From Atrichornis clamosus (lineage: Eukaryota > Chordata > Aves > Passeriformes > Menuridae), in contig WBMZ01014172.1 of NCBI GenBank assembly GCA_013400975.1, forward strand, positions 123,916 through 187,915: 64,000 nt of DNA, in the 5' to 3' direction. The stretch's first letter is position 1. Every line of letters starts with the position of its first letter. Below the pieces are notes generated by a model. The model worked only from the letters and a program-made list of their open reading frames with translations, was not told the DNA's origin and ran no database searches. Position numbers and translations under genes: made by a program. Positions 49,075 through 61,263 of this stretch are shown piece by piece.

Positions 49075-49325
49075 TCACAACGTCACACACTAGGGCCACT
49101 GTGGCAGAGCCCGGATCTGTGGGAGCCCGGCAGAGTCCCTGGCAGGCTGGAGAAAGGGCGGCTTCCCCAGCGCAGGCACGCTGTGCCTCGGGCCGCGCCA
49201 GCGCCGCGCGTCACTCAGCCATCACACCTCGCCACGCGTTGGGCCAGCGCCGCTTTGCTGGCAGGAGTCTGCAGTGTAGGCACGGCTTAACCCCAAGCTA
49301 TTTTCAGAGAAGGCGGGATGCAAGC
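49075..49325. promoter_or_regulatory. Compact internal CpG cluster, possible alternative promoter
   Basis: By direct count there are about 20 CpG dinucleotides between 49,081 and 49,320, in a window that is otherwise CpG-poor. Features include GGGCCGCGCC, GCGCCGCGCGTC, an ACGCGT and a CRE half-site (AACGTCAC, 49,079-49,086). Unmethylated CpG clusters in vertebrates usually mark promoters or first exons. No TATA box is visible. The plus frame of 75 codons through it (49,101-49,328) is alanine/arginine-rich and unrecognised, as expected for any GC-rich DNA. Confidence 0.5.
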
Positions 49326-52015
49326 TAACTTCCCAGTACAGCATGTGTTGTAATAGAAAATCCAGTCTTTGTGCCTTTCCACACAGAGCTGCTCAGTCCA
49401 CTGGAGGCAGGCACCATTGGATGCTGTCCAGTAAGGGCCAAGACACTGATGCCATGAAATAAATGATTTTATACAACCCTCGACAGGACCGTTTTCAGTG
49501 ATACACAAACTCTACATGAGTGCTGTTATGGGCCCCATCAGGTCAGGTTAGTGCAGAAGGACCCACCTACACAACCAGGACAGTCAAAAGGCCAATTTGC
49601 ACTCCATAAGCCAAGACAAGCACAATGCATAAACAGCATCAGTGGAAAAAACCCAGAAACTAACACATCTCAAAGGACAGTTAAACTCTTCTGAAAAGGC
49701 CAGGTTTAGCAGGTGTCCCAGGATAGCCTCATTCCAGACTCAACCAGGAGATATTTTATTTGGCTGGCTGACCAGTTCCTCCATTTCTGCCCATGAACTG
49801 GTTTTGCCCTTTCTCCTCTTAATTTTAGGCTTGGATAATATTTTCCTGAGTCAGAATTTACTATGAACCAAAGCAGCTGCTGGCTGGAGTACCCAATGAT
49901 CTAAACATACGTGAAAATTTAAGCTAACACTTTCAACCCTGTGTATCACCCCTGAGGACACAGGCAAATACAGATCTAGTTAATGAACAGCTATTTTCTA
50001 CCAAAAATGCTGGAGATCTGCAAGTCCCAATGAACTTCCAGCACCCCTGAATCACTCAGATATCAAGACATCACTTCAACAGCTAGACTTTAGAATTACC
50101 ATAAATGTGAACAATCATTTTTATCTTGACATGACTACACTGCCAGGAAAGCAAAACGAATAATGACTTGTAGCATCCTCTAAAGCATGGTCCACTTCTC
50201 ACTCTGAAAGTGTTGAAATCAGGAATCTGCCCAAGACTGCAAACAGACATGCTTTTCCCTTGGAAATGTAACTCTCAGCCAAGGAGAATGCACAAGATAC
50301 ATCTAGAATTTCTCTGCTGCCAGCTGCTGTTTTAGTTCATGTTAAGATACCAAGAACCAAAAGTTGTTGTTTCTACAGAGAATCCCTTCTTCCAGTTATT
50401 TCATAGGACACAGTAAGTTTCTACTTACTGAAAGTGTTAATTACTACTGTGTCTTCTCACATAGTTGATAGTTGATCAGTGATGCCTTTGGCAGTGGTAA
50501 GACATGGCCCCAACACTTTGAATTACACTGATCTTCCCTCTGCTAGGGAAAAGAGATTTTACAACATCTCTCACCTGTGATTCAGCCTCAAACTCAGAGA
50601 GGAGATACGGTTTGGATGTTTGTTTTGGATGGCAGACTCCTCCTAACTACCAAGGAAAAGGTGAGGAAAGGGCTCCCAAAACGTAGGTGAAGCTTCATGA
50701 CCTTGCTGAGGGGCATATCTTCCTCAAGGAAGAGAGAGCTCTACAAAAGCAGAGTTACCACTGGTAACTAAAAAACACCAACGATTTGCTCTGCAGCCTC
50801 CACTGCAGCTGTCTCTAGAAGAGCTGCACCAGTCAACAGACAGGGGCTCAATTCTTGCATCTACCCATTTTCCAAGTTTTGGAGGCACTGACTCTAAATA
50901 AAGAGTCACAAGAGTCGCTTAAGATCTGGATGTTATTCTTGTAGCAGCAGAGTCCCAGAAGTCTTCCCCAGAGACACTCACGCTAGTTTTGAGGGCAAAA
51001 CCAGATGACATCCAGCATGCTGCTGGAATATTCCTGGAGATCAGCGTGACAAGGGAGTCCCATCGAGGCCTGCGGAAATTATACAGGGCACAGCATGACC
51101 ACTAAGTTTTGGCTACCACATTCACCTTGACGTAGCAGCGTGAAATAAAGCCGTTAAGATAAACCTTAAACACTGTTTCAGTGAAAGGCTTGGATTTCTA
51201 CCCTGGATCCACCCTTTGTCCTAGCAACTAAAAGGAATGGCTCCAGGAGAGAAACCAAGCATTCCATGCAATTTGATATAATATGGGATAAAATATTCAC
51301 ACTTTGTAAGAAATAATGAGAAAGTTGTACCAGGGAATGCTTCTGATACAAGTTTATTTTGCCACCTGGCTCCACTTCAGCACTACCTGCAACCTCAGAA
51401 GCTCAAACAGTATTAAAGGGTGGTCATTCCTGATGTAGCCTGTATCTTCCAAACACAGAGGTCCTTTTTTACTCTGAAGGCCAGCTGCATATGGAAAAGA
51501 TGTTAAACATTGTACAGACTGGTCCTCATTCCTGAAGTCATACCTGTTCTCTTTAAAGCAGATCACCCAGTGTTACCAAAAAACGCCTCCCACATGTATT
51601 TACACTAGTGTTCTCTCTGCAGATGGCTGTGGGAAAGAAACAGAGATTTTAATCTGTCTGGTGCACCACCAGCTCAGCTGCAGTGGGGATTCACTGGACA
51701 GACTCTTTATTGCTGGTAGATTTAAGTGATGAGATGAACATAGTTTTGTCTCCAAAATCTGGATGGAGAGGTAAAACAGCTTCCCTGCTTCTTCTTGGTA
51801 CCAGAGAGAGCTAAAACAAGTGGCATCTTCCCAGGGAAAGCACTACTCAATGCTCCTCTCTATGATCACGTAGGAGCTCTGATTGGAATGGGACAGGAAT
51901 GACTTGTAGAAACGGCTTCAGATGAAGCTTGGCGAGTGTCCCTCTCCTTCACACTAACCAGATTTCAATCAAAAGTAGCATTACAGTATTGGGCAAAACA
52001 TTCCTATCCTCTGCT
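49326..52015. other. Non-coding stretch, nothing firm
   Basis: Mostly ordinary sequence. At 51,030-51,160 several CpGs and a TGACGTAG (51,128-51,135) CRE-like half-site occur in unique DNA. No exon or repeat family is recognised. Confidence 0.5.
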
Positions 52016-52019
52016 GGCT

Positions 52020-52140
52020 TTCTATTCCTCGGCTCCTTGCAAATTGTTCAACTTTTGTGCCTCAGTTTCACCACCTCTTAAATAAGAGTAATAAAACCTC
52101 CCCGGAGGAATCAATTACACCTTGGTGCTTGTAGAGGAGG
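52020..52140 (-). mobile_element. Decayed MIR SINE copy
   Basis: The segment GCAAATTGTTCAACTTTTG then TGCCTCAGTTTCACCACCTC then AATAAGAGTAATAAAACCTC corresponds to the reverse complement of the MIR core ('gggcaagttacttaacctctctgtgcctcagtttcctcatctgtaaaatggggataataatacctacctc'). TGCCTCAGTTTC is identical to the family. Orientation is minus. Confidence 0.72.
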
Positions 52141-54139
52141 GTGCAAAGGAAAGCACTACAGGAACTAGAGATCATCAATAAAGCATCCAAGACTGTGCCA
52201 CCAGTGCTTCAGCAAACCATCAGCCCACTTGACCCGTAGAGCCAGATGTGCAGCACTAGCTCAAAATGCCAAGAAACAGAAAGAAGCTGCCAGCTTCTTC
52301 ATATTCATAAGCTCTTTAATAATGCTCAACAAAACTTGGAGGCATGTTCTCTGCTGTTGCTCTTGCCCTTTTGCACAGTGAACAAGTCATAAATATTTCA
52401 GTGAAGAGTCCAGAAAATTTGCAAGATTGGTCCTAGCCTTTTACAGCATTAATGAGCAGGCCATTAATAGTTAATGAAGCAGCTGCTGGTTATCTCAGAG
52501 GTAAAGGCAAGATGAGAACAGTAATGTTTGCCCATTCACTACAATGTGATAATGTGAAGGAATGGCTTGATCCTTCTATCAAATTCTCCCCATCACAGCA
52601 AGACCCAGCAGCTGATCACAGGACTTCCATGAGTACCACACGCAACCCCCCCACCCCACTGCTGTCAGCCAGCAGGAATGGAGACTGGTGCAAATGGTCT
52701 GAACCAACCGTCCTGATGCTCTGGGCACATCTGTGGGACTCAAAAGGCCTCAGTGTCTTAAATACAAATGCAATGTTCCAAACCCTTAACCAGGTAGGAC
52801 CACGCAATGTCTATGTGCAGGCGTGTGTGTGCACCCTGTAGCCATACATATGTAGAAATACCAATAAAAGGAGTGGAGGTTGAGGCCTTTTTAAGGTCTC
52901 AGCTGTTCAAAGCTGAACCTTGAAAGCCAAATTCACAGTACAATTAGGCAGCCAACTTCAAAGAACAGCTTCTGTGATTTCAGCCTCAGATACAGCTGGT
53001 GAAAAGGTATTTTTGCTTTTCCGTACATCTGAGTTGACATCCCTTGTCTGTACGTTTGCAGACAGGAAAGCACATCACCTTTTGGCAACTCTACTTGCCA
53101 GGAGCTTTACTGAGGAAGGGCACCACTGGCCAGGCTGCTGGCACCAAATACAGCCCTGCAGACCACGCATGGGCAAAACAAAAGGGCGTGGCAAGAAGAA
53201 TTGGGTAAAAGTTTGGACACTGCCAAACTCAATTTCCTTCATTTTATCCCTGCCAGTATCACTGATTTTTAAGGGATTTGTGAGGTTTCTTTCCATCTGC
53301 CTCCATATTCATGCATATATGGGCCTATCAATCGCAGCACAGTAACTTCCTACTGGTCTAATGAAAACAGATTGGGTGTGGAGGAGAGATCCCTACCAGT
53401 CATGCTCTGGAGAGTGGTTAGTATGACCCAGTGCACGCAGGAATTCAACCTCACAAATCAAACACACTAAAAGCAGTCTGCATTGGTCCTGTTGGCCCCA
53501 GGAATACACAGTCTCCTGGATTTCAGCTCACATCACATCTGGCTTGTCAGAGATTAAGTTTTTTCTGTGGTTTTCTGATAGGGGTGTGCACAAAAAGCAA
53601 GGACTGGTAGCAGAGAGGCTCCCTGAAGACCCCCAGGTGGATAGGAACCACACAGCCTCATGTCCTTCAACAGCAAACTGAGTGGGGTTTGAATGCCATC
53701 TGAGTTATCTCCCTTTTATGTAAGTGTCCTCAGCACAGAGTGCAAAAGTTCATCTGTTCCAGCCGCTCAGGGCTGGCAGTCAAGAGCCTTGCATACAAAG
53801 GGAAGAGAAAAAGAAAAAGAAAAGCTTAATCTCAAAGTTGCAGTCTTAAAATTCCACCCTCCAAACCAGAGATGTTTTAGTAGTGAAGGAGTCAAAGGCA
53901 ACTACAGCACTGGGCCCTTTGTTAATTAATTAACTACGATTTGCCTAATCTATCCACAGGTTCTCACTGAGAGACAAAAAACTTCCATATCAACACCCCA
54001 CTCTCACCTAGGCAATGAGCTTCCTACATCACCTCCTGGGATAATCATACTCTAGTTTTTAACAAGACTGGTCCTTGACTTTTCTCACCTTCAGACATGA
54101 CTGCCTGCTGCTTTCAATGCAGATCAAAGGCGACCTTAG
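52141..54139. other. Non-coding stretch, nothing recognised
   Basis: Plus-strand frames of 129 codons (52,452-52,841) and 141 codons (52,920-53,345, starting at a non-ATG codon) are open. They lack domains and splice signals, and the minus strand is open in places too. No repeat family is visible. Confidence 0.5.
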
Positions 54140-54450
54140 CAGATCCTTAGTGCGCTAAGACCTATAAAATAAATTTATTATGTTAAATTTGAAGTAATTA
54201 TTTTATTCTGTAATTTGATTAAAAACTACCACTTGTCAAACATGATCTGGGAAAAAAATACTACTTAGCCTTAATAAAAAAGTACGTAATTAGCTATGAA
54301 TGTATAGTGCTAATTTTTAAAACCCATAGCATGTAACACTCCTTCATGCTTTGACTGGTAAGCATCTTAAAGTTGTTATAAACATTGACTTAAAGACCTT
54401 AATACCTTGAACTATTTAAATCACATTAAAGATAAGACTACACATATGAA
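54140..54450. promoter_or_regulatory. Candidate A+T-rich non-coding element
   Basis: Very A+T-rich unique sequence with few frames. It has GTAATTATTTTATTC, GTACGTAATTAGC, GTGCTAATTTTTAAAAC and TTAATACCTTGAAC. Homeodomain cores are dense and no homopolymer dominates. Inferred from composition only. Confidence 0.18.
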
Positions 54451-55160
54451 GAACCCTGCCAAATCTAGATGTGCATTGGGCTGTTCCTCACTCTCATACC
54501 AACTATTTTACATAATTTACTTTAAAACTGCAGACAAGTAAAAAAAAAAAGTTTAATGACTGAAAAAACCTACCCAACCCCAAATGTTTCTTAATCAACT
54601 TCCTATTAGCTGCCTGTTTCATTTAAAAAAGAAGAAAAAAAGAAGTTGATATCTTACCTTCTCCTCCACCTACACTGCAAAACTTTCAGTGCATTAAATT
54701 TTGTGTTTCCAACCCTTTGAGAATTTATTTTTATCTGATTTTACAACACAGCAAAGTGACACAGGCCATTCATGAACTAGCCAAAAATTAATCAAACTGT
54801 AACCCCAAACAAGCCAAGTGGCCACAGCGGAAGTTGAAGAGTGTTTCAAGATGAGTGTCTCTAGGTTGCAAAGACCAATAATAAAGGGTGGCAAATCACA
54901 GTCTTTTTCCACTTCTGTGCAGACCAGCAATCACAAATTTGAGTAGGAGAAGGGTCTTTCAGCCAATCTGTGCCAGAAGCTCAGCATGGGAACTCTTCTG
55001 GAAGATGCTACAGCAGGCATTAAACACACAAACTGAACAGTGACCTTGCAACACACAGTAGCAGTCTGCACTCTTGAGACGCAGTAAAAGGGTCAGGACA
55101 AGAGAGAAGCAACAAATAAAACCCCTATCTACACAGGGATGAACAAAATACAGGCAGATT
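54451..55160. other. A+T-rich non-coding stretch
   Basis: This contains an A10 run (54,541-54,550) and purine-rich AAAAAAGAAGAAAAAAAGAAG near 54,625. No gene or transposon is recognised. Confidence 0.5.
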
Positions 55161-55182
55161 AAAAAATAAAATAAAATAACTA
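55161..55182. repeat. (AAAAT)n microsatellite
   Basis: Three to four imperfect AAAAT units. Confidence 0.75.
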
Positions 55183-57849
55183 AAGCATGTTAGATGAAAA
55201 CATGAACCAATATAAGTGGTCCTACTGCTTATGCCAGTGAGAGGCAAATAGGAAAGGATGCCTTGAGTCCAAAGACGCTATCTGAAAAATATGATAGAAT
55301 TCCACCCTTAGCTGCAGAAATCAATACAGAGAAGAGACTCAGGTATGAATTTAGCTTTCCCGTGCAAATACACCATTCAAAATGCATCAAACAACATCTC
55401 ATACCATTCCCCACAAAGCATCTGAAAGTTAAAAGCATGGCAGAGCCCAGGCGGTAATTCTCATCCTTTCTTGCTGTCTGCTACCTTCTGTAAGTAAAGC
55501 AGCCTGCAAACAGCCACAAATCCTCTGCCATGCAGTACTGCATACCATTTACATCACCACCAATTTTAGGATGCAGCAGTGTTTGTGTTAAATACCCAAT
55601 ATCCCCTTGCAAAGTACCTCACAGACTTTACACGGAGCACTTCCCATTCAATAGCGTATTTCAAAGCAGATCCCTCACTCCATCAAGCACCACAACAGTG
55701 CTTTCCCTGCAGATGGAAAGGTGCTTTCCTTATCCTGCAAGCACGCTGTCACAGCAGGCTCCCTGTTGGGAGCGGATGGAGCCTTCCAAAAAATGTCAGG
55801 ATGAGAACAGGCAGGTAGTGGAAGAGGTAAAAGAAGAGGGTACACCAGAAAGAAACAAAAAATGCAAGCCATGTGCTCAACATTGATGTTCCTCCTAAAA
55901 TGGACACAGGGTGCAGACAGGGATTTGTGGTCTTTTTTTTTTGTTTCAGTTTAGAAGAAGCCTATATGTAAGTTCCCCAGAAATTTTGTGGGAGAGGTGT
56001 AGAGGGCTCAGCATGGACTTGGGGCCAGCTGTCACAGGGTGTCTGGTGCCTGGTCAACCCTTGCACCCTGGGGCTGTAGACTCTGAGGCTGAAAGCACTC
56101 ACCCTTGAGCATTTTGTGGTGAGAACAAGACCATCCACTGCTCGCCAAGAAGCAAGAACAGAGCAAGCAAAAAGGAGTTCAGATTTCAGATTAAATCCAC
56201 TGACTCCGTGCTCTGATTTGCTGCTGGAGAAGAGATGGGGCCGGAGCTAAGATCATTCCTATGTACAAGCTCTTTTCAGCATAAATAATATATGGTGACA
56301 CTCCCCTCCTGGCCTGCACAAGTTCTGAGTGCTCGCACGCTCTCCTGGACCATCACACAGAGCGGTAAACACATAAAAATAAGGTAAAACATGAAAGTAG
56401 GCTACTTACAGATAAGGCTAAGATTCAAGATAACAAGACAAACAAATATAATCTAAGGCACTTCAAGTATATTTAGGGTTGAAAACAAAATCCTTGAGAG
56501 AGCCAGTATTTTTTCCTGTATCTGATTAAGTGTGTATTCTGAAACTTGTGTTTGCCTTGAGCAGTATTCCCCAGCAGATACACAGAGGAGGGGCATAATG
56601 TAAAAAATGTTTTAGCAATTGTAAAACTATGAGGATGCTCTAACACTAAAGAAAGGGATGCCAGTTTAAAAGCAGTTAAGAAAACAGATCCCTACAAACA
56701 CATCATTCTTCCTTGTCACTCCAATTGTTTTAAAACACATGTGGAGAAGACTCCTCTCTAATGCTGAACAATCTCAGTTAGCAAGAGGGAAGTAAAGGCT
56801 TCCTAATGCAGCATTTTCCTCTGAATTTATTCATCACCACTTTTACCCAGAAACTTCCTACCTGCAGAAGTTGGACAAAATCCTGCATGTCCTCAGTGGC
56901 CACCAGCCCCTGCCCTCAGCAGCCTGGCACAGGCATGCTGGGGACCAACGCATTTGCTGGCTCTTCCTTGCAGCAACCCCAGGTACTTTCCCTGGTTTGA
57001 AAACCCCACATAAAGCCTTTTTTGGCATCATCAAACAGCTTTTTCAGCTGACTTATCAAAGAAAACTAAACCTAGCCCTCAAAATGGTAACACAGTGGAG
57101 CCCGTGCCTTCTTGGCAAGACACTTGTACCTGAGCACAGGTTGGGAGGATCTGCGCCCTAAGTTAAATACCAGGTAAAAATGCTTCTGTATCTGAAAAAA
57201 AAAAAGGATGCAAAGTCCTGAGAGATGAGGAACAGATCCCAAAAATCTGCAACTGCAAGATCATGACTCCTTGTACTGAATATTACATGCTGATAATGAA
57301 AAGCAGCATCATAACCGTGACAGGCTGCAAGAGATGACATGGGGATGCGAGATGATAAATACATGAGTGATAAAAGACTCTGATTTTACCTTTGGCTGAG
57401 CATGGTGTTGGTGTAGTGGTCCCATGTGTGGGAGCAGTGACACTCACGTGGACTTCCAGCCAGGCAGCCAAGCACTCTCCCCAGGAGGGAGCTGTGCACT
57501 CAAACAACTTCCTCACCTTTCAATCACATGGAAATAGGTTCAACACAACACCACTCTTCACAGAAGACCAGGAAGGGGAATCTCTTTGGAAGAATGCAGA
57601 AAAAAACAGCTTCAGGGGAAACTGTGATTCTTTGGGATAACTCCATCTTCCACAATTTTCAAGGAAACTGTACCAAAGCCCGTAAGACAACAAGCACCAA
57701 AGCTTTTAACTGCAGTGTGCTCCCAGCATATCATTTAGATAAATCAGTTTCTGGAGAGACAAAAGATAAGGAAAAACTCCCTGTGGTGCCTGACAGTTTG
57801 TGCTCAAGAGGATGTTGAAAAAAAACCCCCACAACAAAACACATTTGCT
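55183..57849. other. Non-coding stretch, nothing recognised
   Basis: Overlapping frames of 60-118 codons at 55,530-55,890 and 56,800-57,160 have no domain or splice signals. No repeat family is visible. Confidence 0.5.
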
Positions 57850-57905
57850 TTTGAGGTGGGCGGTATGAAGAGGGGCGGGGAAGGCATATACTCAGAGACA
57901 CTTGA
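57850..57905 (+). promoter_or_regulatory. Isolated GC-box plus TATA-like arrangement
   Basis: GGGCGG (57,858-57,863) and GGGGCGGGG (57,872-57,880) are Sp1-type GC boxes. They are followed five bases later by CATATA (57,885-57,890). The order and spacing could support weak transcription rightward from about 57,915. There is no CpG island here and no downstream gene is recognised, so it may be chance. Confidence 0.2.
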
Positions 57906-59725
57906 GGCCAGAACCATCAGGACTTTCCTTCATTTTGTGTGAAAGTGAATCAGCAGCGCTCTCCTGGCCCTGCAGCAAAGCTCTGAGATCCTGGCACTCT
58001 CTGCTTCGTACTGGCTTCCACTGGCATGAGAGGAAGCAAAACCTCCCTGCACCACTTCCCAGGCCACCATCCTGGCATTCTTTGAAGCCCTACAAAACTT
58101 AACTACTTCCAACTGTATCCTCTCAGATTTTTGTCTTGCTAATAAGATTTAAGAAAAAAACCAAGTATTTTCCCACTTCTCCTATCTAAGTGAAGTGCAA
58201 CATAAAGTAACTGAAACTAATAAGCATGAAATTAGGTTGAGAAATATAAAAAATAAATGTCTAAAACTTGGAGTGAGAAAAAGACGAACACACATCAGAG
58301 GCAAGGGAAGGGGCACAGAGTTCGTGAGGCACACTGTTTTTTTCTTAAATACCTCTGAGGGTGCCTTCAGCAGCAGGTCAGAAACTGCTTTTTTTGGGTG
58401 CTATTCAAAAAAACCCAAACCACAAACAAGATGATTCTGCTTAAAAAGAAAGGAACCACATTCTACCCCAAACAGTCTTACTCATAGGACTTCTTCCTCC
58501 ACTCATTAAACTGGACAAGAGGTTAAATAACGCTGAACCTGAGGCTTCCTTAGTTATGGTCATAGACTCAAGAAAATCTCTTTACATTTGTTTGTTAGTT
58601 GTCTTTTTTGTTTTAAGCTCCAGCAAGTGAAATATGCAGTTTTAACACTTCTTAGAAAATTGTGGGAACAACATACAATTAACGACAAAAAAGATGCCAA
58701 AATCAACAGGTAATTTGAGGTTGCAAGTTTAAAAAAATATTTAATAGTTAAGAGGGGAAATAAGGGCAAGACAGGAAGAATGTGAAAAAAAGGGAAGGAA
58801 AATCAAGATTTCAGGCCTATAATGGGGCATGAAAAGCAGTGCAAGACATTCCCATCCCACCCCTCCCACTGCTCACATGAAATTAATCATCCCCTCTATC
58901 AGTGTCAACTTGGACCACACTGTAAATCACAGCACTGAAATACTACAGGTTAAAAACTAACACTAAAGCATACATCTCTGCATGTCACTGAAGAAAGGAG
59001 GGGGAGGAGCAGAGGGCTGTTTCCGTGCAAACCCAAAGCTAAGGGTTTGCTAAGTGGAATAACAACAAAGCAAGTAACTTTGCTTTTCATTTTGAAACAT
59101 TTTTGCAGGAAAGAACTTGAATTTCAGGCTGTGGAAGATCTTCCCAAGTGAACTGAAACACACCTTGGTCAGCTGACACCAGCCTTGAGGAAACTCTGTG
59201 GCTTGCACAGAGCCACTTGCATTTGCCAGGATTCACCCACTCCTGTGATCCAGAGCCTCCACAGTCTGCGCCTGGCAGGGACGTCTGGCCTCAACTCGGG
59301 CTTAACTGCAGCAGTAACCAGGGTTCCCCAGAGGGGAGGGCTGATGTACCGACATCAAGGGCTGAACAAGCGCACGACAGCGGCCATCTCTGCGTGGACA
59401 CATCTCACATCTCATGTACCACCAACGCTCACCACGGGCTTGTATCAGCCAGGGCAGGACATGACACTGATGCAGCTGTGCTGGCAACACCCACAAGCAG
59501 AAAGGCTGTTACACCAGCAAAGGGACATTTCTGCCGATGCTGCTTATTGATACAGGGTTGGGATGATAACCCACGATCAGCACACTGACACAAGGAGAAC
59601 GTTCTTCATGTGCTTGTGGGATGCTGACCAGACCAAAGTGCTTGTGTGCTCCAAGGCCCTGGGTGCCCTGCCTAATGAGATATTAAGTAGTCTAAAACAT
59701 ATGCATTCTCACGTTTTACCAAAGC
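57906..59725. other. Non-coding stretch with a slightly CpG-richer patch
   Basis: The segment 59,280-59,400 has a local CpG excess (CGCACGACAGCGG and neighbours). Two plus frames are open there (121 and 123 codons, overlapping) and one minus frame. I recognise none of the peptides. No transposon is seen. Confidence 0.45.
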
Positions 59726-59729
59726 CTGT

Positions 59730-59818
59730 GTGATGGGACAAGGAGCAATGGTTTTAAACTGAAAGAGAGTAGGTTTAAATTGGATGAGGAAAAAGTTTAA
59801 AGGTCCCTTTCAACCCTC
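59730..59818 (+). mobile_element. CR1 3' region fragment, internally deleted
   Basis: GGGACAAGGAGCAATGG, then AAACTGAAAGAGAGTAGG and TTAAATTGGATGAGGAAAAAG, follow the CR1 phrase 'gacaaggggcaatggtttcaaactggaagagggtaggtttagattagatataaggaa'. It then jumps to AAAGGTCCCTTTCAACCC, which lies much nearer the 3' end in the family. The usual sequence between the two blocks is missing, so the copy was deleted internally. The terminal repeat is also absent. Confidence 0.7.
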
Positions 59819-61220
59819 AGGCTGGGGTTGAAAGCTGCAAAACAAGGGGCAGCACGAGACAGAGACCTGCAGGATTTCAGGGCTTGTGAGCCACGTAGAT
59901 GGAAACTAAATGCAAGGGTGAGCGTGGACCACGGTCCTGTTTAACCTGTAGTCTGTGTAGGTGGGGGGTGTGGAGATCTGCAAATTCCTCCCAGTACGTC
60001 TGTAAAAGTTAATTTGAGAGGCAAGCAAGTGGTGAGGAGGCTTTGCTTTGCTAGATCAGGACCCTGCTGGACATCCTGGAGAAGCTATAAACTGCAGATG
60101 TTGCTGGGTAGGCTTGTTCACAGAGTGAAACTGAATTCCCTGCCCGCGCCCTGTCTTCACCACCCAGGATGTGCCTGTGCTCCCAGCCAATTCGCAAAAG
60201 GTTGTCAAAACTTGCTGATACCTCACCCCCCTCCGCTCCCGATCTGCAATTTCCAACCATGCAGGTGTTCCAGATGACCTTCTTCCCCACTTGCTGACCC
60301 TTGCTCCCCTCTCTATCAGCCCTCCAGATGGCAAATGCTCCCCTCTGTCAAGCACTGCCATGAACCTTCCCACGCCCAGCCCCACTCGGGGCACATGTGC
60401 AGTCTCATCTAGGAATTCAAGGGGATGTTGCACCATATTCCATCTCCTCAGCTATCAGAATTCCCCACGACAACTTTTTTGAAGTCTCCTCCTGGTTGCC
60501 AACACCTAAACATTCTCTGCTTGCCCATGTCATTCTCTCTCTGCTCACTAACAAAATCCAGTCATCTGAGCCTTCTGCAAAATCATTTCACACCTCTTCC
60601 TCAGTTTCACTGGGTCTCCCAGTTTCACCAGCAGACTCGTAATACTGGTCATTCAAAATCAACTTAGCTTATGGAAAATTCAGTTTTCACTTTAGAAACT
60701 GGTTTGGGGTCTCATGGTTCTGAGAAAAGCTTGCCAAATGCATCATCTTATTTTCAAACTCACAATGTTTCTTCCAACAACCCCAAATGCATATTTTTTA
60801 AAACAAAGCAATCACCAAACAACCCTCATGCCTTGCAAATGCATGGTGGTTTTGGGGAGGGGTCTGGCTTGGTGATTTCTGAACTGCCTCTGGAAGGTAA
60901 GGCTGGAATTGAACTCTCTTCCCTTCATCTTCCAAGTGCCCAACTTATTTTATTTCCGTTTTGCTACACCTTAGCAAACCAAACTCTCCAATACTACCCC
61001 GTATGAAAAGCATTTGGAACCTTCTGGAAATCAACAGCTCTTTCAGCTCTTCAGAATAAAACCAAACCTACTGCTACCCTGGGACTGAACTGTATCATGA
61101 CATCCAATAAACTTCAGACCTATTTCTGAAGGGTTGATAAAATAAACTAACCACAAATATTAGTTCCAACTGATGTGACACATGTAAACACACCTTGACA
61201 GAAGAGTAGTAATTATTTTA
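59819..61220. other. Non-coding stretch, nothing recognised
   Basis: Frames of 60-126 codons on both strands at 60,010-60,670 overlap and match nothing known. Confidence 0.5.
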
Positions 61221-61226
61221 ATGGCT

Positions 61227-61263
61227 TTAAGTTAAAGCCTTTATTATTAAGTTAAAACCTTTA
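61227..61263 (+). repeat. Short local tandem duplication
   Basis: A 17-base phrase (TTAAGTTAAAGCCTTTA) recurs 20 bases downstream with one substitution (TTAAGTTAAAACCTTTA). Confidence 0.8.

Noticed and set aside
59185..59588. Two overlapping plus-strand frames of about 120 codons
   Set aside because: They are in different frames over the same bases and the minus strand is open too; this is a GC-composition effect.
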